Positions 8,027 to 14,990 of a DNA stretch of 24,141 nucleotides are shown piece after piece. The notes beneath the pieces were generated by a model that made no database searches, had not been told where the DNA came from, and saw only the letters and a list, made by a program, of their open reading frames with translations. Position 1 is the first letter of the stretch. Each line of letters starts with the position of its first letter. The stretch covers positions 1-24,141 of the forward strand of contig JAYRFB010000252.1 of NCBI GenBank assembly GCA_041908585.1, written 5' to 3'. Position numbers and translations under genes: made by a program. Origin of the DNA: CAINDZ01 sp041908585 (GTDB taxonomy: Bacteria > Krumholzibacteriota > Krumholzibacteriia > LZORAL124-64-63).

Positions 8027-8266
8027 TCAGGGCAGCCGGCCGTGCGTGCCGTCGCAGAACGGCGCGTTGCCGGTGTGCTTGCACTGGCAGATGGCCTTCG
8101 TGGCGGGCTCGGCCAGCTCGAAGATGGTCGGGCGGAACTCCGAGCCGGCGTGGGAGCCGTCGCAGAACGGCTGCTTCGCGGACTGTCCGCAAGTGCAGTA
8201 GGCGTAGCGGCCGGCCGCCAGTTCGAGCACGGCGGGGCGGCGGGCGGCGATCTTCGGGTCGCTCAT
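8027..8266 (-). CDS. Double CDGSH iron-sulfur protein (mitoNEET/CISD3 type)
   Basis: A 79-residue cytosolic protein with two complete CDGSH motifs, each expected to bind a [2Fe-2S] cluster through three Cys and one His. Motif one is C24-T-C26 ... P-F-C35-D-G-S-H39; motif two is C60-Q-C62 ... P-F-C71-D-G-T-H75. Tandem motifs in a protein of about 80 residues match the bacterial counterparts of CISD3. Proposed roles for the family are electron transfer or cluster transfer; the partner here is unknown. There is no signal peptide or membrane segment. ATG 8266 has AGGGAGA a few bases upstream on the minus strand. It is probably a single-gene unit, with hairpins on both sides. Confidence 0.93.
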   Translation of the reverse strand: MSDPKIAARRPAVLELAAGRYAYCTCGQSAKQPFCDGSHAGSEFRPTIFELAEPATKAICQCKHTGNAPFCDGTHGRLP

Positions 8267-8381
8267 GGCTGGGTCTCCCTTGCCTGTCGGGGCGTCTGGC
8301 GGTGGCGCGGCGACTCACGGGCACATGGTAGCGGCAGGCTTGCAGCGACGCTTGTGCCGAAGGCAGGGGCTTCAAATCGAA

Positions 8382-8430
8382 GGGGACTTGCGCCGCCGCA
8401 AGTCCCCACAGGACCTCGAATCCCGAGGTC
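8382..8430 (-). terminator. Strong terminator hairpin after the four-helix membrane gene, plus a second small stem
   Basis: A perfect 11-bp stem (GGGGACTTGCG at 8382-8392 with CGCAAGTCCCC at 8397-8407) with a 4-base loop. On the minus strand it is followed by TTCGATTTGAAG, giving a T-rich tail like an intrinsic terminator. A second 7-bp stem, GACCTCG at 8412-8418 with CGAGGTC at 8424-8430, sits just before it in the direction of transcription. Together they fill much of the 185-bp gap before the CDGSH gene. Confidence 0.72.
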
Positions 8431-8451
8431 ACGCCCGCGTCGCCACACCGC

Positions 8452-8991
8452 TTACCCGCGCCCCTTCCTGCCCTCCAGGAAGCCCACCACTCGCGGCCGC
8501 GCCAGCGCCAGCAGCGCAAAGGCAACCGCGGCAAAGGGAACCGCGATGGCCGGCTGCCGCGTGAGGATGGCGGCGACCACCCCGAACACGGCGACCGCCT
8601 CGCGCATCGCCCAGGTGATGACCATCGTCGTCTGGTAGGCCGGCAGCAGCTCCAGCAACTCGCGTTCGGACGGGGGCAGGTGCGCTGCCGCGGCGGTCGG
8701 GCCCTGTCGCGACCCGGCAGCCGTCAGCTTCGGCGGGCGGCCGGCGGGCAGGAGCAGGCGGGGCAGCAGGAACGAGCCCGCCGCCGCGCCCACCGCCGCC
8801 GCACCCAGCACCGCCGTCAGGAGCCAGGGGTCCAGGGGCGGTGTCGCGCCGTCGGCGACGGGCTCGGCGCCGCCGACTGCGAACATCGCCAGCGCCACGT
8901 AGAACACCGTGGCCGCCAGGAAGGCGCCCCAGAGCAGGTTCATCCTCTGCGCCCGCGGGGCGATGGCCTGCCGCAACTCCGGTGAGAGCAT
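8452..8991 (-). CDS. Four-helix inner-membrane protein, unknown
   Basis: A 179-residue protein, no family recognised. Four hydrophobic segments are visible, at about 17-41 (LLWGAFLAATVFYVALAMFAVGG), 55-82, 120-142 and 146-171. Between helices two and three lies a polar linker (KLTAAGSRQGPTAAAAHLPPSERELLELLPAYQ), probably cytoplasmic. The C-terminus is basic (EGRKGRG). ATG 8991 has GGGAAGGGAA close upstream on the minus strand. Its start is 31 bases after the stop of the M3 peptidase gene on the same strand, so the two are likely one operon ending at the hairpin at 8382-8407. It may be a membrane partner or simply a downstream gene; no catalytic motif is seen. Confidence 0.75.
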   Translation of the reverse strand: MLSPELRQAIAPRAQRMNLLWGAFLAATVFYVALAMFAVGGAEPVADGATPPLDPWLLTAVLGAAAVGAAAGSFLLPRLLLPAGRPPKLTAAGSRQGPTAAAAHLPPSERELLELLPAYQTTMVITWAMREAVAVFGVVAAILTRQPAIAVPFAAVAFALLALARPRVVGFLEGRKGRG

Positions 8992-9022
8992 CTGCTTCCC
9001 TTCCCCGACGGCCGCGCGACCG

Positions 9023-10954
9023 TCAGCTCTTCAGGTCCACCTTCAGCAGCCCCGCCAGCTCTGTCACGATGCGGTCGAAGCGCGCCAGCGCCGCGGTGAT
9101 CGCATCGGGCTTCGTCAGGTCCACGCCCGCCTTCCTGAGCAGGTCCAGCGGCGGCTGGGCGCAGCCGCTCGACAGCATGTCCAGGTAGCCGTCGACGGCG
9201 GGCTGGCCCTTGGCCTTGACGTTCTCGGCGATGGCGATGCCGCAGCTGAGGCCCGTCGCGTAGCTGTACACGTAGTACTTGTAGTAGAAGTGGGGGATGT
9301 AGGCCCACTCCATGCCGTCGTTCGGTCCTACCGTGAAGCCGGGGCCGTAGTAGCGCTTGATGAGGCCGGCGTAGGTCTCGTCCAGGAGCGCTGCAGTGAT
9401 CGGGGTGCCGGCCTCGACGTAGCCGTGCACGGCACGCTCGAACTCGCTGAACAGCGTCTGGCGGTAGATGGTCGAGCGGATCGTCTCCAGTTCGGCGGCC
9501 AGGATGCCGATGCGAGCGTCCTGCGACGCGGCCTGCTTCACCAGGTAGTCCGACAGAAGGGCCTCGTTGCAGGTCGAGGCGATCTCGGCCAGGAACATCA
9601 CGTAGCGGTGGTCCTGGTAGCTCTGCTTCTCTCCCGACAGGTGGCTGTGCAGCGCATGGCCGTACTCGTGCGCCAGCGTCGACAGGTCGTCCAGAGTGTC
9701 CTGGTAGTTCATCTTCACGTAGGGGTGCCGGCCGTAGACCGAGGCCGAGAAGGCGCCGCTGTCCTTGTCGTTGCTGGGGTAGACGTCGATCCAGCCGTTG
9801 CGCGGGTCCAGGCCGTGCTCCAGCATCGCGACGTACTTCTCGCCCAGGGGCGCCAGCGCGGCGGGCAGGATCTCGCAGGCCTTGGCGTAGGGGACGTCCA
9901 TCTCGGCGTCGGCCGTCAGCGGCACGTTCAGGTCGTAGAGCCGCATGTCGTCCAGGCCCAGCACCTTCCGGCGCAGCTCGACGTAGCGGTGCAGCGGCTT
10001 CAGGTTCGCGTTCACGGCCGCGATCAGGTTGTCGTGCACGGCCACCGGCAGGTTGTCCTTGTCCAGGTAGGCCTCCAGCGCGGTGTCGTAGCCGCGGGCG
10101 CGCGCGAACGTCACGTCCAGTTCGAACTGGCCGGCCAGCGTGGCGGCAAACGCGTGCTGGAACTGGCGCAGGGTGGCGTAGAAGGCCGTGACGGCCTCCT
10201 CGCGCACGCGCCGGTCCGGCGAGGCGCGGAACACCGGGTAGTTCGACAGCGTCAGCTGCACCTCCTTGCCCTCGGCATCGTGGACCTTCGGCCAGGCGAT
10301 GTCGGAGAGCAGCGCGCCGAAGGCATCCTCGTAGCCGCTGGGCACTTCGTTGAGATCGATCTCCAGCCAGAGGTTGTCGCCGGCCAGCTGCAGTGCCTTC
10401 TCGGCCTCGGGCGGCAGCACGCGCGACTTCCGCCGGCGCAGGTTGTCGACATAGGTCCGGTAGGCGCCGGGACCATCGGTGGCGGCGTACGCCTTCTGCA
10501 TCGTCGCGTCGTCCAGCGCCAGCAGCTCGCCGCGCAGGAATCCGGATGCGGCGTTCAGCTCCTCCAGCAGGGAGAGGCTCAGCTGCTTGCGGGCCTGCAG
10601 TTCCTGGTTCGTCTGCTCGCTGTCCAGCGCCAGGTTCGCGTACTGGGCGATGCGGCTGGTGCGGTCGTGCAGGTCGAAGTACAGCTTCAGGCAACCCGCC
10701 ATCGCGGCGGGCTTGCCCAGCGTGCCGGCATAGGCCTGCAGCGCCGGCAATCCGGCCCGCACGGCCTTCAGCTCGGCCTCCCAGGCCGCGCCGTCGGCGA
10801 ACAGCGCGCCGAGATCCCACTTGTAGGTATCGGGCACCTGGGCGCGCGTGGCGTTCGCGTCCGGCTTGTAGGGGGGCAGGTCGGCGGCGAACGCCGCGGC
10901 GGCGGATGTCACCATGACGGCACACGCCAGCAGGTGAAGGAACCGGCGGGACAT
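9023..10954 (-). CDS. pepF: Exported oligoendopeptidase F (peptidase family M3)
   Basis: A 643-residue zinc metallopeptidase that cuts short peptides. The active-site helix H429-E430-Y-G-H433 is intact, in LSTLAHEYGHALHSHL, and the third zinc ligand is E457 in MFLAEIASTCNE. The C-terminal GLSCGIAIAENVKAKG and YKYYVYSYATG segments are typical of the PepF/M3B group. Unlike the classical cytosolic PepF, this protein begins with a signal peptide (residues 1 to about 23, MSRRFLHLLACAVMVTSAAAAFA), so it probably works in the periplasm on imported or cell-wall-derived peptides. ATG 10954 has AGGAGG 7-8 bases upstream on the minus strand. It leads a likely two-gene operon with the four-helix membrane protein. 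Family and residues are firm; the cellular role is inference. Confidence 0.93.
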   Translation of the reverse strand: MSRRFLHLLACAVMVTSAAAAFAADLPPYKPDANATRAQVPDTYKWDLGALFADGAAWEAELKAVRAGLPALQAYAGTLGKPAAMAGCLKLYFDLHDRTSRIAQYANLALDSEQTNQELQARKQLSLSLLEELNAASGFLRGELLALDDATMQKAYAATDGPGAYRTYVDNLRRRKSRVLPPEAEKALQLAGDNLWLEIDLNEVPSGYEDAFGALLSDIAWPKVHDAEGKEVQLTLSNYPVFRASPDRRVREEAVTAFYATLRQFQHAFAATLAGQFELDVTFARARGYDTALEAYLDKDNLPVAVHDNLIAAVNANLKPLHRYVELRRKVLGLDDMRLYDLNVPLTADAEMDVPYAKACEILPAALAPLGEKYVAMLEHGLDPRNGWIDVYPSNDKDSGAFSASVYGRHPYVKMNYQDTLDDLSTLAHEYGHALHSHLSGEKQSYQDHRYVMFLAEIASTCNEALLSDYLVKQAASQDARIGILAAELETIRSTIYRQTLFSEFERAVHGYVEAGTPITAALLDETYAGLIKRYYGPGFTVGPNDGMEWAYIPHFYYKYYVYSYATGLSCGIAIAENVKAKGQPAVDGYLDMLSSGCAQPPLDLLRKAGVDLTKPDAITAALARFDRIVTELAGLLKVDLKS

Positions 10955-11042
10955 GGACGGGCCTCCTGGGTCGGGTCGGCGGGGGATGTGCTCATGGCGC
11001 CCATTCTCGGCCCCGCGGGCCGGCTTCGCCAGCGCGAAATGG

Positions 11043-11079
11043 CGGAGGGCCGGACCCCGTGCGGGAGTCCGGCCCTCCG
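11043..11079 (-). terminator. Terminator hairpin after the porin-like gene
   Basis: A perfect 13-bp stem (CGGAGGGCCGGAC at 11043-11055 with GTCCGGCCCTCCG at 11067-11079) and an 11-base loop, 39 bases after the stop of the minus-strand porin-like gene. On the minus strand it is followed by CCATTTCGC. It lies between that gene and pepF, and would keep the two transcripts apart. Confidence 0.62.
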
Positions 11080-11117
11080 GATTCGCGGCCGCGTGCCGGC
11101 GGTGCCGGCCCGGCGGA

Positions 11118-11879
11118 CTAGAAGCCGATCGCCGCGCTCACGCCCCAGACCAGCGAGTCGGTGTCGCCGCCGGCCTCCTCGACGCTGTCGCTGGCGTCAT
11201 CCATCAGCGTGCTCCAGGTGACGCTGGGGGTGATCGTGGCCAGGGGCGTCGGGTGCCAGGGCACCGCCATCGTGAAGGCCAGGTCGGTCAGGGAGCTGGC
11301 GGTGGTTCCTTCCTCGATGGCCTTGCTCACGGCTGCCGGGAAGTAGCCCTGCAGGTAGCGGTCCGAGCCGGCGCCCACGTGGGCGGCCAGCTCGACGCCG
11401 GCCGTCGGCGACAACGGGAGGCCGTGGCTGACGCCGGCCTGCCAGTACCAGCCGTCGATCTGGTCGATGTCGCGATACACCGACAGCGAGGGCGACAGCA
11501 GCACGCCGGCGCGGGCGCTGGCGAAGGCCTCGGCCGTGTTCTGCTCGCTTGCGTCAGGCAGCGCGTAGTAGATGAAGCCGAAGTCCAGCGAGGCGACCGG
11601 CAGCCCGACGCCGTAGCTGAGCGTCAGGTCATACTCGTCGAAGCCGCTGGTGCCGTCGGCGTCGTCGGCGTCGGCGTTGCCCCACAGGCTCAGGCCCAGG
11701 CCGCCGAACCCGGCCGAGACCTCCGGCTGCACCACCGGCGTGTCCTGCAGCGTCATGCCGCGCCACAGGTAGCGGCCGAAGTACCCGACCTCGGCGTTGA
11801 GGTCCACCGGACCCATGGCCGCGGCGACCGCCGGGACCAGGAGCGCCAGACCCAGGGTCAACGTGGTGATCGACTTCAT
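11118..11879 (-). CDS. Porin-like outer-membrane barrel (TorF-type)
   Basis: A 253-residue protein with a signal peptide (MKSITTLTLGLALLVPAVAAA) and a mature part made of short amphipathic strands. It starts VDLNAEVGYFGRYLWRGMTLQDTPVVQPEVSAGFGGLGLSLWGN and ends LVWGVSAAIGF with a terminal phenylalanine, as expected of an outer-membrane barrel. The Y-L-W-R-G-x-T-x-x-D-x-P-x-x-Q-P opening resembles the TorF / Gcw_chp putative porin group, which has Y-x-F-R-G-x-S-x-x-x-x-P-A-x-Q. I chose ATG 11879, with GGGAG about 10 bases upstream; an in-frame start at 11903 would add eight residues before the signal peptide. It is transcribed divergently from the HPt gene across a 204-bp space in which I see no clear promoter. 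The substrate is unknown. Confidence 0.75.
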   Translation of the reverse strand: MKSITTLTLGLALLVPAVAAAMGPVDLNAEVGYFGRYLWRGMTLQDTPVVQPEVSAGFGGLGLSLWGNADADDADGTSGFDEYDLTLSYGVGLPVASLDFGFIYYALPDASEQNTAEAFASARAGVLLSPSLSVYRDIDQIDGWYWQAGVSHGLPLSPTAGVELAAHVGAGSDRYLQGYFPAAVSKAIEEGTTASSLTDLAFTMAVPWHPTPLATITPSVTWSTLMDDASDSVEEAGGDTDSLVWGVSAAIGF

Positions 11880-12083
11880 GTTTGCAACTCCCGCTGGGGC
11901 CATGGGCGGGGGCCGTCGGCGGCAAGGTCGAAAGCCGCCGGGGCCCGGGTACCGGCAGGTTATCGGCCGGAACCGCCCCGAACTGTAGCCCGACCGCCGC
12001 GGGACCCGAAACCGCGCTCAAGGTCCGCCTCCCGCCGGCCGATCACCGCGCAGTCAGTCTTCATCTTCAGCGGAGGCATCGAC

Positions 12084-12455
12084 GTGATCAAGGAACTCGC
12101 CCTTCCCGGACCCGAAGTACCGGTCATCGACGAATCGCGACTGCTGGCGGAGTTCGGCGGCGACCGCGAGATCCTCGCGGAGCTGCGCGACCTGTTCCTG
12201 TCGCAGGCGCCGCCCCTGTACACTTCCATCCTCGAGGCGATGGACGGCGGCTCGGTGGGTGACCTGGTGAAGGACGCCCACAGCCTGAAGGGCGCCTGTG
12301 CGACCTACGGCGCGCCGCGCCTGACGATGGTCTGCAAGGAAATCGAGCTGGCCGGCAAGGCGAACGACCTGGAGACGGCGCTGGCCTGGCGCGCGGCCTT
12401 CGTGGAGGAGTTCGCGGCGCTCAGCGAGGGTATCACGCGCATCGCCCAGGGCTAG
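12084..12455 (+). CDS. Stand-alone HPt (histidine phosphotransfer) protein
   Basis: A 123-residue helical protein that relays phosphate between a hybrid sensor kinase and a response regulator. The phospho-acceptor is H66 in VKDAHSLKGACATYGAPRL, the standard HPt signature (A-H-x-L-K-G). The N-terminal helix has EILAELRDLFLSQAPPLYTSILEAMDGG, also typical. I chose GTG 12084 because GGAGG lies 7 bases upstream; no better in-frame start is visible. No kinase or receiver gene is adjacent, so it is an orphan within the window. The chemotaxis operon 4 kb away has its own HPt domains inside CheA and is separated by three genes. The 204 bases upstream are shared with the divergent porin-like gene. Confidence 0.85.
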   Translation: MIKELALPGPEVPVIDESRLLAEFGGDREILAELRDLFLSQAPPLYTSILEAMDGGSVGDLVKDAHSLKGACATYGAPRLTMVCKEIELAGKANDLETALAWRAAFVEEFAALSEGITRIAQG

Positions 12456-12488
12456 GGCACCGGGCGAGCTGCCGCCGCAAGACACGAC

Positions 12489-12520
12489 GGTGACCGCCGG
12501 CCGCGAAGGCCGCGGTCACC
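12489..12520. terminator. Hairpin between the HPt and trmJ-like genes
   Basis: A 13-bp stem with one bulged C: GGTGACCGCCGGCC at 12489-12502 pairs with GGCCGCGGTCACC at 12508-12520, loop GCGAA. It overlaps the stop of the minus-strand methyltransferase gene and follows the HPt stop by 33 bases. On the plus strand it is followed by GTTCGTCGTT, so it may end the HPt transcript. Confidence 0.6.
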
Positions 12521-13436
12521 GTTCGTCGTTCCGGTCCGAGTCGTCGCGCGCGCCCTCGACCAGTCCGCGCGCCAGGTCCTCGAGCTCGGCATCGGTCAGC
12601 TCGGGCTCCCCCGGCAATCCCGTGAAGCGGGGTACGCGTAGCGCGCCGGTGATCTTGCGCGCCAGGATGTGGTAGATGTGCGTCTCCCAGTTCACGATGC
12701 CCGCGCGCATGTGCAGGTGCCGCAGGTAGGTCAGGAACTTGAGCCGTTCGCGGGGCGTGTAGCCGATCGCGGCCATCGCGTGGGCCAGGTGGGCGTACAT
12801 GTGGTCCAGCTCGCGCTGGGTCGGCAGCCGCGTGCCGCGATGCGGATGGTTCGGCCGCGTGCCCGGCCCGTGTCCGCGCGGGGCCAGTCCCCGCCCGCGA
12901 GCGCCCAGCGCGTCGGGCGCCCCGGCGCGCTGCATCGCCTGCCGGATCTCCCAGCCGTACAGCATCACCGCCTGCGCCAGGTTCAGCGACGGCTGCTCCG
13001 GCGCGGTGTCCACGGTCGAGAGGTGACGGCAGATGTCGATCTCGTCATTGGTCAGGCCGGTGCGCTCCGTCCCGAACATGATCGCAACGCGGCCTTCCCG
13101 CGAGTGTGCCGCGACATGGTCGGCCAGCTCGGCCGGCGTCAGCAGCGCGCGCTTGCGCAGCTGGCGCTCGCGCGCCGTCGTGCCGGTCACCACCAGCACG
13201 TCGTCCACCGCCGCCATGAGGTCGTCCACGACCAGCGCCTCGTCGAGGATGTCCTCGGCCCCGTGCGCCAGCGAGCGGGCGCTGCGGCCCTTGGGATTCA
13301 GCGGTGAGATCAGGCGCAGGTGCCGGAGGCCCATCGTCTTCATCGCGCGGCAGGCGGCGCCGATGTTCATCGGCTCCGTCGGGCGGCTCAGGATCACCAC
13401 CACGTTGGCCAGCGTTGGGGCGGCGTCGGCGTCCAC
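12516..13436 (-). CDS. trmJ: TrmH/SpoU-family RNA methyltransferase, TrmJ-like
   Basis: A 306-residue SPOUT-fold enzyme expected to methylate a ribose 2'-OH in tRNA (position 32 for TrmJ) using S-adenosylmethionine. The three family motifs are intact: N24-I-G-A-A-C-R-A-M-K-T-M-G, F-G-T-E-R-T-G-L-T-N-D-E at 121-132, and S-L-N-L-A-Q-A-V-M-L-Y-G-W-E at 150-163. The NVVVILSRPTEPMNIGAACRAM opening is characteristic of TrmJ. A Gly/Arg/His/Pro-rich linker (about 175-203) joins it to a C-terminal helical region (REFL-like, ERLKFLTYLRHLHMRAGI). The start is GTG 13436, 3 bases after the stop of the upstream rlmD-like gene, so translation is probably coupled. tRNA position 32 is inferred from family, since other SPOUT enzymes share the motifs. 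Confidence 0.85.
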   Translation of the reverse strand: MDADAAPTLANVVVILSRPTEPMNIGAACRAMKTMGLRHLRLISPLNPKGRSARSLAHGAEDILDEALVVDDLMAAVDDVLVVTGTTARERQLRKRALLTPAELADHVAAHSREGRVAIMFGTERTGLTNDEIDICRHLSTVDTAPEQPSLNLAQAVMLYGWEIRQAMQRAGAPDALGARGRGLAPRGHGPGTRPNHPHRGTRLPTQRELDHMYAHLAHAMAAIGYTPRERLKFLTYLRHLHMRAGIVNWETHIYHILARKITGALRVPRFTGLPGEPELTDAELEDLARGLVEGARDDSDRNDER

Positions 13437-13439
13437 GGC

Positions 13440-14795
13440 TCAGGCGCCGCCGTCCTCGAGCCACAGCAGCGACTCGATGTGGGCGCTCTGGGGGAACATG
13501 TCCATCACGCGCAGGCTGCGTGGCCGGTACCCGCCCGCTACCAGTGCAGCGGCATCGCGCGCCTGCGTGGCGGGGTCGCAGCTCATGTAGAACAGGTGCG
13601 AGGGCCGGCGCCGCAGCAGGTCGGCGCAGACCTCCTTGCCCAGGCCCGCGCGCGGCGGGTCCACGACGCAGACCTGGCCCTGCCAGGGCTCGTCGCCCAG
13701 CGGTCCGCCCGGCAACAGCAGGGCGTCCACCGCTCCCTGGTGCACGGTGGCTCGGCCGCGCGTCGCCTCGTCGCGCGCGATGTTGTTCTCCGCATCGCGG
13801 CAGGCGCCCGCGTCCAGTTCGGCCAACTCGACGCGCTCGAAGCGATCCCCCAGCGCCAGGGTGAACAGGCCGACGCCCCCGTACAGGTCGAGCAGGCGCG
13901 GCAGCCGCGCCGGTGGCGGCGCCGCCTCGTCCAGCCAGCCGCGCACGATGCCCACCGCGGCGGCAGCGATCCCGTGGTTGCCCTGGAAGAAGGCCCCGGC
14001 GCCCGCCCGGTAAGCGTGACCGGCCACCTTGTGCACCAGGTAGTCCCGGCCCCACACCGGGCGGTTGTTGAACAGCAGGCCCTGCAGCCCCGGCGGCGCG
14101 TCGCCGGCGTCGAAGCCGGCGGCCATCTTCTTGAGGATCTTCAGCCGGCCGGGCACGCCGAACAGCGATACCAGCCAGCCGCCCCGCCCGTCCAGGCGCA
14201 CGACGACCTGCTCCACCGGCGGCAGGAAACGCAGCCAGGGCAGGATCACGTCCGCGAACGGAGCCGCCATCACCGGGCAGGCCTCGATCCGCACCACCTC
14301 GTGCGAGCCCCGCCGCAGCAGGCCGTACGCGCCCGTCGGGTGCGCCTGCAGTCGCAGGCTGGCGCGCCACTCCAGCGGCGGGCCGGCCACGCACTCGCCC
14401 AGGAACGGCTCGATATCGAGGTGCCCCTGCCGCTGGAAGCACTCGCGCACGATGCCCACCTTGGCTGCGTGCTGCGCCGCGGTGGCCAGGTGCTGAAGAT
14501 CGCAGCCGCCGCAGGCCTCGAAGTGGGGGCAGGGCGGTGGGCAGCGGTCCGGCCCCGGTTCCAGGATCTCCAGCACCTCGGCCCGCCGGTAGCCGCGCCG
14601 CTGTTCGACGATCGACGCGCGGACCAGGTCGCCCGGGGCCGTGCGCGGCACGAAGCAGGCGCCGTCGGCATCGCGGGCGAGTCCGTCGCCCCCGGTCACG
14701 AGCTTCTCGATGCGAAGGTCGCGGGGGGGATCCTGCGCCGGGGCGGGATCTTTCGGGCGGGGGGGGTGTTGGGGTTGGGGCTTGTTTGTTTTCAT
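13440..14795 (-). CDS. rlmD: RlmD/TrmA-family RNA uracil-C5 methyltransferase
   Basis: A 451-residue SAM-dependent enzyme that makes 5-methyluridine in RNA, most likely 23S rRNA U1939 (RlmD). Order of parts: a Pro/Lys-rich tail (1-25), a TRAM RNA-binding domain (about 26-80), an iron-sulfur site (C89-x5-C95-x2-C98, with C173 in IEACPVM as the likely fourth ligand), a SAM-binding loop LLDLYGGVGLF at 301-311, DPPRAGL at 379-385, and the catalytic C406 in MSCDPAT. The cluster argues against TrmA, which lacks it; RlmC and other RumA-like proteins remain possible. ATG 14795 has no strong Shine-Dalgarno, so the exact start is uncertain. It heads a two-gene operon with the trmJ-like gene. The region before it is shared with the MITE-like element and the NlpC gene. 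Confidence 0.88.
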   Translation of the reverse strand: MKTNKPQPQHPPRPKDPAPAQDPPRDLRIEKLVTGGDGLARDADGACFVPRTAPGDLVRASIVEQRRGYRRAEVLEILEPGPDRCPPPCPHFEACGGCDLQHLATAAQHAAKVGIVRECFQRQGHLDIEPFLGECVAGPPLEWRASLRLQAHPTGAYGLLRRGSHEVVRIEACPVMAAPFADVILPWLRFLPPVEQVVVRLDGRGGWLVSLFGVPGRLKILKKMAAGFDAGDAPPGLQGLLFNNRPVWGRDYLVHKVAGHAYRAGAGAFFQGNHGIAAAAVGIVRGWLDEAAPPPARLPRLLDLYGGVGLFTLALGDRFERVELAELDAGACRDAENNIARDEATRGRATVHQGAVDALLLPGGPLGDEPWQGQVCVVDPPRAGLGKEVCADLLRRRPSHLFYMSCDPATQARDAAALVAGGYRPRSLRVMDMFPQSAHIESLLWLEDGGA

Positions 14796-14837
14796 CGTGG
14801 GGCTAAACTAGCACCCCACCCCCCATCGGCAAGCACA

Positions 14838-14864
14838 GGGTTGTGCCGTCGAGATTGTGTCCGG
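14838..14864 (+). repeat. Left inverted end of the MITE-like element (repeat copy 1)
   Basis: Begins GGGTTGTGCCGTCGAGATTG and continues TGTCCGG. Its core GTGCCGTCGAGATTGTGTC recurs inverted at 14953-14973 (19 of 21 bases) and in the same orientation at 24011-24038 (24 of 26 bases identical over the longer unit). Confidence 0.75.
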
Positions 14865-14973
14865 CACGATGCGGGTCCTTCGGGGGTTACCTGGGGGCAA
14901 AAATTAGCACGATTAACCATCCACCAGGGTGCTTCCGGGGCCCTTTTCGGAGCAGACACAATTTCGACGGCAC
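14841..14973. mobile_element. MITE-like 133-bp element with inverted ends
   Basis: The two ends are 21-bp imperfect inverted repeats (two mismatches) pointing outward to inward. The element is flanked by an 8-bp direct repeat, GCACAGGG, at 14833-14840 and 14974-14981, which looks like a target-site duplication (the left end may carry two extra T bases). The interior has no open reading frame of note. The same end sequence lies at 24.01 kb beside the 3' end of an incomplete gene. These traits fit a non-autonomous miniature transposable element moved by a transposase encoded elsewhere. An alternative is a pair of regulator sites or a long RNA hairpin. It fills most of the 195-bp space between the divergent rlmD-like and NlpC genes. 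Confidence 0.55.
14953..14973 (-). repeat. Right inverted end of the MITE-like element (repeat copy 2)
   Basis: On the minus strand it reads GTGCCGTCGAAATTGTGTC followed by TG. It differs from copy 1 at two positions. It ends directly at the right GCACAGGG flank. Confidence 0.75.
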
Positions 14974-14990
14974 GCACAGGGGGATGGCTG

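Noticed and set aside
8909..11221. A 770-codon plus-strand open frame opposite pepF
   Set aside because: Shadow frame rich in Val/Gln/His; pepF on the other strand has signal peptide, catalytic motif and ribosome site.
14968..14985. Resemblance of CACGCACAGGG to the start of a GEMM (cyclic-di-GMP) riboswitch
   Set aside because: The rest of the consensus does not follow, and the sequence is explained by the element end and its flank.
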